Shown piece by piece: positions 10,260 to 22,078 of a DNA stretch of 50,284 bases. Under the pieces are notes generated by a model that saw nothing but the letters and a program-made list of their open reading frames with translations, did not search any database and had not been told where the DNA came from. Origin of the DNA: Phytophthora quininea (Eukaryota > Oomycota > Peronosporomycetes > Peronosporales > Peronosporaceae); contig JAAVTG010000126.1 of NCBI GenBank assembly GCA_011947345.1, forward strand, positions 1 through 50,284. The letters run 5' to 3'. The translations under genes and the position numbers were made by a program. How positions within the stretch are numbered: position 1 is the stretch's first letter; every line of letters begins with the position of its first letter.

Positions 10260-13200
10260 ATGGCCGAGAGCGAGGACGTGCTGCGGGGGCTGCTGGACGC
10301 CGCCGTGCTGCACCCGTCGCGCAGCGTCTTCATCGAGTCCTACAGACATGAGACCATCCAGAAGGCCAAGAGCGGGGACGTCTCTCTCAAGCGTCTGGCT
10401 GGCTACACGCTCAACGAAGCCTACCGCTGTCAGTACCGGTCGTCGGAGGCGCATCTGCGTGCGCTGCTGGCCGAGGCCTGCGTGGAGCTGCCGGACTTCC
10501 CGCAGGTCTTCGCTCGAGTGCTTCAAGTCAAGATGCCGGCGCTCGTGGCGAGCTTCGGAGCTGCTCGAGTCATCGCTCTGAGACTCTCGAACGTCGTACT
10601 GGACGCTGCAATAGCTACAGACAGTGCTGCGTGGCTCAAGGAACTGCTGACAGCGCAGTCTCGATTACTGGAAGCCACTCTGAATGACCCGCAACGAATC
10701 CGACTGCAGGCCACCAGATCGGTGGCCAAAATGCTCAAGAAACACGGCGACAAGCTACTCCAGCAGTATGTGGAGGTCGTCACCTCTGCTGCTCCTGAGG
10801 ACCAGCACTACCAGCTGTGGTTGGTATTGAGCAACTCCAGTAAACTGGATAAGGAGACCCAGGAGACGCTCTGGAAGAAGTACGCCTTCTGGGCCTTTGA
10901 GAGTAAGAAGCGCACCTTCGCGCCGCTGCTGAAGGGAGACGCTCGCTTTAAGACACTGAGCTATGAACAGTTCGAGGAGATCATCTTGCCCCGGTGGCCA
11001 AGATGCTCAAGAAGGCGCCCGATACGGTGCTGGAAGCTGTTGGAGCGTTGGTAAATGCTGCACCTCTGGATTTTGGCCGTTATTTGAACGACGTGTTCCA
11101 GCCAGTGTTGATTTCCAAGCTGCGTGCTCCGAAGGATGATGTGCGAAATCTTGCGGTGGCCCTGAGTCGAGCCTTGACGTGCTCGTTCCGAGAGAGCGAG
11201 CACATGCAGCAGTTCGTTGCCTCTATGAGTGCATTACTGGACGGAAAGCACGGCATTCTCGCGCAATTCTACCAGCGTGAGGTGGCTTCTGCTGTGTTAA
11301 AAGACGCAGCTGATGCTACGACAGCGCAACTGGATGCTTCTGAAGCCAAGGAAATCGCGCCGACTGCAATTGCGTCCCTGCTGAAGGCCGTGGGAAAGGA
11401 AGCTCACGAAGAGACCCGATATCTTGGATTACTAGCTCTTGGCAAGTGGCTTGTGCTTGCTGGAACGGATGAGCTAGATGCATCTACTTTATCCAGTATG
11501 AAAGCGCCGTTCAAGAACAAGCCCGAGGCTGTCGTGGCTGGCTATCTTCGTGCTGTGGCCGTGCTCTGTAGCACTAGAGCAGTTGCAGCGGTCCCATTCG
11601 CTGACGAAGTTGTTGCGGTGATTAAGAACTCGAATAAGAAGCCGAATGTCGTGCACTTGGACGGCATTCTGGCCGTTGCTGTAGCAGGAGCCATTGCATC
11701 AGCCAACAGCGCGATGGACTCCAAAATGGCTCAAGAGGGCGTTGCAGACTTGCTATTAAGCTCGACGTCTTTCGTTGGACACAGCGTAAAGACTCTCCTC
11801 TCCACCGTGGCGAGTACGTCGCGGCAAACCACAGGCCCCGAGTCACCAGAGGTAACAGCGCTGTCTTCGCTTTCTCGCGCTCTGGTATGGGTATTGTCAT
11901 CGCAACAAGCTGATGCTGGCGAGGCGTACTCGTTATTGGTAGAGCTTCTATGCTCATCCAGCCTCACGGTGCGTCAAAGTGCTGAGAGTGCCGTCGAGAC
12001 CATGTACTTGACGTCGTTGGAACACTGCAATGGTCTTGTTGGCGCGTTTGAAAAGAAGTTGGAAGGTCTAAGCGCGGAGGAGGAAGAGGTAGCCATTCCA
12101 ACCGCCGGAGTGCTTCGTCATGCACTTCGCGTGTTGGTTCCCACTGGCATCAACAGCGCTAATGAAGTGAAGGTACAGGTCTTCGCCCTTGTGCTGTTCC
12201 TGGCGCACCATCCATTCCTGGTTGAAGGAAAGAAGGCGGATGCGTTTGCCCGCGAGTGGCAATCAGTGCGCCGGCGATTTCTGACGCCTAGCACTGCAGC
12301 AGCGACGGCGAATGACGACGGTGAAGTGGACGAACCACCTAGCGACGCTAGCCTCTTGGACAACTATATTGAAGAGCACGAGGAAGTTAAGGTGTCTGTT
12401 GTTGAGCTGTTAGCTAACACGCTGACTGGCAAGCTATACTCTACCAGCAGCTTGCAACGACTGGCAGCGCAGCGGACGCTTGCTACCCTGCTTGACTTCG
12501 CTGGTAATGGGGAGGGTGAAGATCTGGCTCTCCACGATGTGATTGAAGACTTGCTGGCCAAGCGGCTGGATGAGGAAGGAATTGATGCACTCAGCAGCGA
12601 AGATGTGGCCATTTGCCGTACTCCGTTTGATGAGTTGTATGAGGCGAAGAAAGAGGGAGAAGAGGACGAAGAAACCAGCAGTCGAAGCAAGCGCGGCGGT
12701 CGTCGTGGAAACGAGGATGAGCAATGGGAGCAGGAATTACGGGAGGAACTGGAGCGTAAGAAGCGAGCTGAACAAGGTGCCCAGAGGAAGGAGTACACGG
12801 CTGAAGAGATGGAGCTATTGACACAACAGCAGCAGGTGCGTCAGAAAATCAAAGAAACGCACCGCGTCGTGTCTGCTGTCCTGGAAGCTATCAACATGCT
12901 GGCAGTGACTCGACCAGATGAACTTCATCCAGCACTCCCATACTTGCTTCGCTCGGTCCGCGTGCTTTTCACGTGCCCTCTCTTTGCGTCAGAAGCGTCG
13001 TCTGCTCTTCTAGCTCTATCGAAAGCTATTTGCCCGGAACTTCTACGTACGAATTACCAAGATGTTGCCAGTGCCCTGCGTATTGCATTACAACTGGACC
13101 AGCTAACATCCGACAAGGCCAAGGCTGCTCACATTGCTGAGATGGAGTCGCTGTTCTTGCGTTTGTTGGTGGAGGTTATGGAGTACGTGTTTGGGTTCCA

Positions 13201-16200
13201 GTTTGAAAGCGAGACGGACTTTGACGCCGACGCACCGTGCAACCTGGTGCCTCCGCCGACACTTCATTTGCTTTTCCCAGTGCTACGTGATCTGCTTCGT
13301 TTCTCACCGGACTTGCGTCGCTGGACCCTGCCTCTCTTTGCCGTCCACGCGCGAATGATTCCGGAAGAGGAGGAGGAGGAAGTTGGCGATGTGGCAGCCC
13401 AGCGCCTGCTGCGACGCGATATGATTCAATTGGCGTTGCTGCTGTTATCTCAGCAAGCCACAGGTGGATCGCTGCCTATTACCAACCCCGACTTGGCTCC
13501 CGGCAAACTACTGGCATCCCTTTGCATGGGACCTGCGCTGTCTGCTACTGAGTGGGCCCCGTTCTGGGTGACGATGGACTTCTGTCGGAGGAAGCAAGCG
13601 CTCGTAGCGAGTGCTTAACTGCGCTGCTTAATGTTGTTCAGAACGACGAGGGTGGCGAAGAGTTCCGAAGCGCCAAGCCCAGTCCATTGCTGATCAGCCG
13701 CCTTTATTGCTGCTGCTTTGACGGTGATGAAAACAATCGTGCGCTTGCCAAGCAGGTGTGGGATGCTACGGGTGCCAAGGTCACTGCGCTGTTCGCTGGA
13801 CCGCTCCTCGTTTTGCTGAATCACGCACATGCTAGTGTCCGCGAGCGCGTCGCTTGCTCTGGCGGATGGAATGCGTCAGTTCCCCAAGTCTGTGACGCCT
13901 TTGTTGAACAACTTGAAGACGCAGTTCTTGAATAGTCAGCCGAAGGCCGTAGAACGGAAAGATAAGTTTGGTATCCCCACTGTCCGCCGCCCGGGTGCTC
14001 AAGCCGCCGAGCTGGATGAGGATGTGCATACCATGTGCCCCCGTTTGGGTGTGGCTTTGTGTTTGGAGAAGGCTGCTGAGGTTGCAGGAACGGAAGCACT
14101 CACAAGTGAAAACACGATGACGTTGCTGACGTTTGTGATGGAGCACGGTCTCGGCGACCCGAACTCGAAGGTGCGAGCTCAGATGCGGAAGACTGGAGTT
14201 CAAGCGGTGGCGTCTCTGGGTGGCGGTGCGAATACAATGTCGTTGCTTGAGATGTTTGAGCGTTTCCTTGAGACGACAGCTCCCCTGCTGCTATGACTAG
14301 CAGTAATTCGACGGGGAAAAAGCCGAAGGTTGGGACTCACTTGGCTGCTCAGGAAGAAGAGATGCTGGAGCAACGCAAACAAGCGCTGTCAATTTACGAC
14401 CATCAACGTGAAGGTGTCGTGGTCTGCTTGGGCTCGCTTGCAAAGCACATGGCTCCGTCGGATCCGAAGGTCTCGTCCATTGTAGACTCCTGCTAGAAGC
14501 ACTCAGCATTCCTTCCGAGTCTGTGCAACGCTCAGTTGCAACATGTCTGTCGCCGTTGATGGGCGCGGTCAAAGATCGCAGTACCAGCATCCTGGACGAC
14601 CTGCTGAAGCGCGTTACTGAGGGCGAAACTTTCGGTGAGCGCATGGGAGCAGCTTATGGTGTGTCTGCTGTTGTAAAGGGCCTCGGTATCTCTGCTCTCA
14701 AGACACACAATATCATTCCCCGACTGGAGGAGTCGATGAAAACGGGCGGTGCCAATGCTCGACAGGGTGCTATGATGGTCTTCGAGTGCTTGAGCCAGCG
14801 TCTCGGGCTGCTGTTTGAGCCGTACATCATTGTGATCCTGCCCGTCATGCTGAAGTGTTCAGCTGATGCGAGCCCGCAGGTTCGTGACGCTGCCAGCCAC
14901 ACGGCTAAGGGCATTATGTCAAACTTGTCGGCACACGGCGTGAAGCTGGTGCTCCTTCGCTTCTTGGGGCACTCGAAGAAAGCGCGTGGCGTACAAAGCA
15001 ATCTGGAATTCAGATCCTTGGATCCATGGCGTACTGTGCCCCGAGACAGCTTGGTTCATGCCTGCCTCAGGTTGTGCCTAAGCTTATGGCTGCGTTGACT
15101 GACTCACACCCGAAGGTCCGCGAGGCTGGCAAGAGTGCACTGCGTGATATTGGTAACGTGGTGCGCAACCCCGAGATCGCGACTATCTCCAAGGCGCTGC
15201 TTGATGCGCTGGAAGACCCGAACCGCAATACTGCGGAGGCTCTCCAGCAGCTTCAATCCACTTCCTTTGTGCATTCGATCGACGCGCCGTCGCTGGCCCT
15301 TGTGATGCCCATCATTACTCGTGGTCTGAAGGACCGCGCTGGAGATGCTAAGAAGAAGGCTGCTCTCATTGTGGGCAGTATGTGCTCTATGATCAACGAT
15401 GCCAAGGATTTGGTGCCCTACATGGAGACCGTACTACCTAGCCTCAAGACGCAGCTGATGGATCCGATTCCTGAAGTGCGTGCGGTAGCCGCCAAGGCGC
15501 TGGGCAAGCTGGTTAAGGGTCTTGGTGAGCGCCACTTTGCGGACATGCTGACGTGGCTACTTGAGGCGATGAAGGACGACGAGGTTGGCCCTGTGGAGCG
15601 CTCTGGTGCTGCCCAAGGTCTTTGTGAAGTGGTCGTTGCGCTTGGTATTGAGCGTGTAGAGCGCGTTATGCGGGAGGACATTTTGCCGCTGGCTCGCCAC
15701 CCCAAGTACTCTGTGCGGGAAGGCGTCTTGTGGGTTATGGCTTTCTTGCCACCTGCTCTAGGCAAGCAGTTCTCGATGTTCCTTCGCGAGGCGCTTCCCA
15801 TTGTCGTGGCTGGTCTCAGCGACGAGGCCGAGTCGGTTCGTGACGTTGCCATGCACTCAGGTCACGTCGTGGTCAATGCACACGCTCTTACCCACACACG
15901 CGACTTGCTTCCGAGTCTGGAAGCTGGCTTGTTCGACGATAGCTGGCGTATTCGCCAGAGCTCTGTCCAGCTTTTGGGCGACCTCATGTACCGTATCAGC
16001 GGCACGCGCGCTGTTGCAGTTGTCAACGAGGACAATGAGGATGACGACGAGTCGTCCGGCAGCGCTGCTGGCGACCGTGCTATCATCAAACTCCTGGGCA
16101 TGCAGCGTCGCAATGCCATTCTGGCATCGCTGTACATGATTCGATCAGACACGTCGGCTGTAGTGCGCCAGAGCGCGTTGCAGGTGTGGAAGAGTGTCGT

Positions 16201-18517
16201 TGCTAACACGCCGAAGACGCTGCGCCAGATTTTGGAGGCTCTCATGAATGCTATCGTGTCGGCTTTGTCGGGAGATAACATGGAGAAGCAGACAATGGCT
16301 GGTCGCACTCTGGGTGAAATTGTGCGCAAGTTGGGCGAGCACATACTCCCCGAAGTCGTTCCCATTCTACGCGCTGGTTTGTCGCCCTCGCTCCCAGCGG
16401 GTCGCCGACAAGGTGCTTGCGTCGGTCTCGCAGAAGTCATTGACTGCTGCACCAAGAAGCAGCTTGAAGACTATGTGGACACGTTGGTAAATGCCGTTCT
16501 GGACGGCGTCTCCGATGAGTTGCCGGAGGTGCGTGCATCGGCTGCGCAAGCGTTTGATGTGCTACACAAGGGCATTGGCTACCGCGCCATTGACGAAACA
16601 ATTCCTACCCTTCTCGAGCGCATTCGTTCCTCTCCGACTGCGGAGGAGCAGGAGTTTGCGCTTCTTGGACTCCAGGAAATCTTGCGTGTCAAGTCTCGCG
16701 AAGTCTTGCCGTACTTGATCCCGCGCCTGCTAGTGACGCCAGTGACGGCATCGGCTGCACGAGCTGTGTCTCGTGTGGCCCAGGCTACTGGCGCCGTCAT
16801 TCACTTCCAGGTAGAGCGGATATTTGCTACTTTCTTTTCGCAATATGAGGAGCTGCTGGCGGACGGTAAGACGGAGTTGGCTGAAGAGATCAAGAGTGCA
16901 TTGCGCGATGTGGTGCTCGGTGTGGAGGCGCCGGGTGTGCACTGGCTGGCCATTGAGCTGTGCAAGTACTGCGAAAGCGAGAGTGTCTCGGAGCGTGCGC
17001 TTGCGTTCGAGTTGGTCGGCGAATTCTGCGCGCACACGGCGGTGCCGTACGATGACCAGGCGCCCTTGTTCCTCAAGCAGATTGTCCTGCACTTGAACGA
17101 CAGCGAGGACTCGGTGGTGCGTGCAGCATCCGGAGCTCTCAAGGGTATGAACGTGACTACCAAGCCGGAGCAATTCTCGCAGCACTTGGACTTTATTCGT
17201 CAATCGATCAACTCCATGGTGAGCGATGCTCGCCACCGCAAGGGAGGTGTTGGTGACGGGGAGTACTTGCTGCCTGGTCTGTGCATCCCGAAGGGTTTGG
17301 AGCCATTCCTACCGAGCTACCAGTGGGCTCTGATGAATGGGTCCCCGGAGCTGCGCCAGAGCGCTGCGGCTGGTCTTGGCGAGCTTGTACAACTGAGCAG
17401 TTCTCCTGCACTTCGCCCGTACCTCATCAAGCTGACTGGCCCGCTCATTCGTATCGCAGGAGATCGTTTCCCTGGCCACGTGAAGGCAGCTATCTTGCAG
17501 ACGCTCGAGATCATCCTGACGAAGGGCGGCGTGGCTCTTAAACCGTTCTTGCCGCAGCTTCAGACGACGTTCGTCAAGGCGCTGAACGACACAGCGGTGG
17601 ATGTGCGTGCTCGCGGCGCCTCAGCACTGAGCCTCCTCGTTACACTCAGTCCGCGCGTAGAGCCTCTGCTTGCTGAGCTTACGGAGCGACTGCGCACCAC
17701 AACTGGCGGTGTTCGCGAGGCTAATCTGGAGGCTGTGGCTTCCGTTGTCGAGCGCGTAGGCGACAAACTGTCTGCAGCTGGCCGTAGCACACTGGAGAGT
17801 GCCCTAGAAGAGATGCTGGAGTCTAGTGAGGACTCTCTGCGTGATGGTGCCAGCAATTGCTTGGCCTCCTGTGTTGCGTCGACCGCAAGCAGCGGGGACC
17901 TGGAGGCTGCGCAACAGCAACTCCTGACGTACAGTTTGGCCGAAGTAGCACCGGAAGACCTACAGGAGCTCCCGTGGCCGCGTCGGCAGAGTGCTGCCGT
18001 GTTTACTGCACAAGTGCTGGACAAACACCCAACTCTGTTGAATGAGGCTGTGACGCCTCAGTTGATTGCTGCTCTGATCTTGTTGGCGCAGGACGAGCAA
18101 ACCGCTGTACGCAACAATGCGCTGAAGGCTGTTGGTACCGTTGTAAAGCGGCAGGATCGCGTGGAGAATTTCTCCGCCTTGGTACCTGTACTGGTGGAGG
18201 GCGTGCAGCACAAGAACAAGGACGTAACTCGTGGAGCGCTTCGTGTACTAAAGGTGGCTGCGAAGCGTTCGCCCGAGCAAACGCGTGAGCATTTGGGTGC
18301 TGTTGTACCTGCTGTCTTCCAGCTCATCAAGAGCAACAACATGGCTGTGAAGCTGCCTGCCGAGCGTGCGCTGCTGTACCTGCTAGAGGTGCACACACGT
18401 CCAGAGACACTAGCAGAGTATCTGCGTGGCGGCTCTGCTGACGCCAAGATCATTGGCGAATACTCGCGTCGTGTGCTGAGCAAGCTGAAGGCTGACAGCG
18501 GCGATAACAGCGACTAA
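10260..18517 (+). CDS. GCN1: GCN1 translational activator (HEAT repeats)
   Basis: Ribosome-associated scaffold that activates the GCN2 kinase on amino-acid starvation. The locus codes about 2,750 residues in one exon, the usual GCN1 length. Seen: almost continuous HEAT-type helical repeats, and strong family signatures in the second half, for example GSMAYCAPRQL, LTDSHPKVREAGK, FIDAPSLALVMPII-like, LFDDSWRIRQSSVQLLGDL and ALKPFLPQLQTTFVKAL. The last part (15026-18517) is one intact frame. Six single-base frame changes lie in the first part: about 10989-10992 (C-run), 13557-13560 (C-run), 13840-13860 (extra base), 14282-14285 (C-run), about 14489 and about 14954. Protein similarity continues across each, so I read one gene with sequence errors. 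The start ATG at 10260 is the first in frame with MAESEDVL. Confidence 0.95.
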
Positions 18518-18670
18518 TGCGTTTGAACGGCAGCAACGTAGAGTGCTCGCTGCGGATGTTAGAACGCGGCAGATCTGCTAATCAAACACGAAGATATTGA
18601 CCGTTTGTTTCCTCAACCTGAGGCTGCAACTTGGTCCAACATTGCGTGATAAATAAACAGCTTGATTGCA

Positions 18671-19657
18671 TCAGCGATTCAACGGGACTGCAATGGCCTC
18701 CAGAGGATGTGCTGGCGTTCCAGCCACCGTTCCAGCCGTGGTAGTTGCGGCTCTTCGACGCCCTCGACGCGGTGGAAGATGGTCGCCGTATGAACGCGAA
18801 CCCACAGCTTGCTGCTCGTTCGCCACGGCACAAACCCCAGGCTACAGGAGGAACGGGAGAATAAAAGTTTAGTGACGATATATAGAGGAAGGAGCGATGG
18901 AAGACACGTACCCAGCGCCATCGGATCACCATCGAGATGGCCGTTCCGTAGGCAATCACCGTGGCAGCCACCGTAATACTAAAGCAGTCGCCGTTGTTAA
19001 ACCGGAGATAAAATCGCTGCCACAGCACCAGAGACGCAGACCCCAGCACGGCTGCGCAACAAAATAAAGCAAAACCAACAGCTTAGCATTTCATCATATC
19101 ACCACCCTCATCACCTCGTATACCTGTGGCAAACAGCGTGATGCCTGGCAGCATCCCCACCCAGAACACCACCTCTCTGCTGGGGTTCCCCAATTGCAAA
19201 TACAGCCCTAGCAACGTGCTCAGCAGCGCAAAACTTAAAGCAACGGCCAGAATCCAGATCATCAGCGTTGGCAGTAAAATTCCTCCAGCATGTTCGCGGC
19301 ACAGCACAATGCCATCCTTCATGTCCGCCACCGTCACGGTTCTATTCGTCCCAGGTCTGTAACAACACGTTTGTCAACGTTAAAACCCACGTAAATACAG
19401 AAGATAGCACAAAGTAGGTTTTACACGTCGAGTTGGAACGAGTCGTCGGCGCAGAACGCGCTCCAGGACCGCGACAGCGTCGAGCCCTCGCCTATCACGT
19501 AGATGCTCGTGAGCGACGCGTGCACGTCCGGATCCTCTCCGAACTGCAGCCAGTGGCGCCGCAGCAGCGCGAAGAACAGCAGCGTGCACACGGCCATGGT
19601 CAGCAGGATCTGGTTGGCGTTGGGCAGGCCGAACTGCCGGTGGTGCCGGCGCCGCAT
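18671..19657 (-). CDS. Four-TM membrane protein, unknown function
   Basis: Unrecognised polytopic membrane protein. Spliced exons give a basic N-terminus (MRRRHHRQFG), a first helix (ILLTMAVCTLLFFALL), an extracytosolic-type loop of about 80 residues with two cysteines, then three more hydrophobic segments: LMIWILAVALSFALLSTLLG; FWVGMLPGITLFATAVLG; TVAATVIAYGTAISMVI. This one-plus-three layout resembles claudin/SUR7-type tetraspans, but I see no diagnostic motif. Introns at 19357-19424, 19052-19123 and 18842-18911 join in phase. The third also reads through without a stop, so the C-terminus is uncertain; the spliced form ends in AIAVPLNR at 18671. It stands 132 bases downstream of POLE2 on the same strand and converges on GCN1. 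Confidence 0.65.
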
Positions 19658-19789
19658 TATCCCTTCGAGGCGATGAATTCGCGACTGACGCGACTATAAT
19701 AAGTAAAACTGTATTTACATGTCGCACATTGCCTTTTACTGTTTGTAATTTGCAATTTTACTTGCATCATGTTTTCGTTGTTGCTTGAT

Positions 19790-21954
19790 CTACTCGACGC
19801 GACTGAACTCGGTCGTGTTGGTGCTTGGGCGATAGAACACGAATGAAAAGTCTGCGTGGAATGGTCCCGGGTGGAAAACGCCAACCGACGAGTAGCCGAG
19901 TTGGTACTGCTCCGTCGAATCGCCAAGAATGAGCACGTCTGGCGCGGGAAAGAGCTGCAGCGCCGAGTCAAAGTCCCAGTTGATCGGACATGCCATCAGC
20001 GGAAGCGGACACAAGTGCGCTTGGTCAATCAGCGTCTTGGCCAACTGGACGGCCGAACAGCAAACAAGACAAACACTTGTCGTTAGCGATTCCGGTAGGC
20101 TTCAGCGTGCACACAAACACCGAAAACGTACATGCTTGGAGATATCTGTCTGGGAGATTGACTGGACGGGTGCGTCTTCCTCTTCCATGGCAACCTCGTC
20201 GTCCTCTCGCTCAGTCGGCATGGGCGGCAGGATCGAGTGTCGCTGCATCTTTTGCTGCAGGTCCTCGCGGAAAACCACAATGTCTTGGGTGTAGTACCGG
20301 ATACGGCACGGGTTCGTGCTGCACGTGACGTTCGGCACCTTCCGGATCAACTCGCGAGTGCACAAGTCCGGCAGCTAAGCGCAGACAAGAATTGCTGTTA
20401 GTGATGCCCTACTCTTTGTACAAATACAAGATGTTGCTTTTACCGGATGCCGTGGGAAGGCGCGTGACGAACCCGGGTCATTAGGGCCAGGAACCAACAC
20501 GAAGCGAGAGTTATCCGCGATTCCAGGGTACTTGAGAATGAGATTCCCTAGCTCCTCCAAGTACTCGCGTAGGTCTTGCAGAGAGTTCGATCCTGCGCCA
20601 CCACCAATCGAGGCCGACATGAAATCACCCATCAGGATAAAAAGCGTAGGTTGCACACTTTCAAGTCCCTGGAACAGCTCGTCGAGCTTGGTCATAACCT
20701 GAGGGTCGTCCAAGTGGACGTCTGAGAGCACGATAAATGTTGCGTGGTGGTCGTTCGCTTCCAAGGTTCGGATCTGCTCTTTTTGCTGCGCTGATACTTC
20801 AACGCCAAGAGGGTCGATGCCACCGAGGACAGCCAAAGACTCTTCTTTTGTCTCTGGAGGCGGAAACCCCATAGACTGGAAAACAGTAAAAAGAAAAACA
20901 ATAATTTCAATAGATCGACATCACCAAGGGTAGTGTAGCATTCCTACCTGGACGTGAAGCACATCGTCAATGACTTCACCCTCCACCAGAACAATGCAGT
21001 TGATCGTGAAGAGTCCATCCGTGTAAGCCTAGCAGTTGAAAGAATTAGCGTTAGTTGTAAAAAGCAGATTGAAAAAAAAACTTTTCCTACCGCGTTTGAC
21101 AGGTCGACGATGATGCGAGACGTGAAATCTTCCAGGTACATTCGGTTGCGTTCGTCCTGGCCCAGCATGCCGATAACACGACGCACTCCCGTCACACCCA
21201 ACAAGGATTCAATCCTCGACAACTACACGGCACAGTTCATCACAACTCCATCAGTAATCTTCCCCAGCAACACAACAACAGCAGGCTCAAATCCAGCACC
21301 TCCATATACTCGACCGTGCTTGCCAGAGCCGCCGTCGGCGGTGCAAATAATCGATTCCTCTTGACTCGCAGGTCCACTGACTGGAACCGATTCCTCAGCA
21401 TCTGCAGACGAGCTTCCGGGCCCGCGTGCAGTCGACGGTGAGAGTCGGCCTTTAGCTCGTAGGAATTGTTGTGAGTGCTGAAATGCAGCCTTGGCATGTC
21501 GAACGCGTCGAAGATCTGGATCTGCTCAAAGTCGTTCTCAGCAGACACCGCCAATAACGTGTCCAACGCGCTTTCCAGCGCCTCCAGCGTTACCACAGAA
21601 GTCGTCACTGTTGCATAATTTAACTCAGTACACTCAAAACATTTTATGTGGAGCGCATTCCACTGCCAACCCACTTTTGCTGCGGTCGATATTGTTCTTG
21701 AGCGCGTAGATGACATCTTCCAGCTGCAGCGAGGCCTCACTAATTGCCATAATAAAAAAAAAAACAGCATACGATAGTTAGCAAATGACGTTGTAAGTCA
21801 GCTTTTCCGATGTTCTACGCAGTGTTTGGAGCAGACTGTAGAGCAATCAGATAGACACGCACTTGGTGAGCTCCTCGGTGAGTCGTCGCAGCGCGTCGAC
21901 GTGGAGAGAGAGTCCCTGCAGCTTGCAGGCGCGCAGCACTCGCTTGGACGCCAT
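19790..21954 (-). CDS. POLE2: DNA polymerase epsilon subunit B
   Basis: Second subunit (Dpb2/POLE2) of the leading-strand replicative polymerase, also needed for CMG helicase assembly. Eight exons join in phase: MASKRVLRACKLQGLSLHVD... (exon 1, 21863-21954); a helical N-terminal exon; the long exon with IFDAFDMPRLHF; an OB-fold part with LEDFTSRIIVDLSNA; VLVEGEVIDDVLHVQ; the phosphoesterase-like core with IVLSDVHLDDPQVM, FILMGDFMSASIGGG and RFVLVPGPNDPGSS; TNPCRIRYYTQDIVVFREDL; and CPINWDFDSALQLFPAPDVL. The order and spacing match the family. The phosphoesterase fold is inactive in studied eukaryotes; here D-x-H and G-D of the first two motifs are still present. Neighbours TTC38 and the TM protein are on the same strand with short gaps. 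Confidence 0.94.
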
Positions 21955-22078
21955 GATCGATAATTTCCCGCGCTAAAAATACACACAAAGTGTACACAAA
22001 ATTGACTTTCAACAGTTGAAAAGGTGAAGTCTATTGTCTTGCGTGAATCCACCGCAATGGCGTCAAAACTTGCAAGTC

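Noticed and set aside
12364..12798. 144-codon minus-strand frame inside GCN1
   Set aside because: It is rich in Ser as expected from the complement of an acidic coding stretch; GCN1 homology covers the region.
10260..14960. GCN1 as several separate genes or as an intron-rich gene
   Set aside because: Each break is one base, lacks GT-AG signals, and protein similarity continues without a gap.
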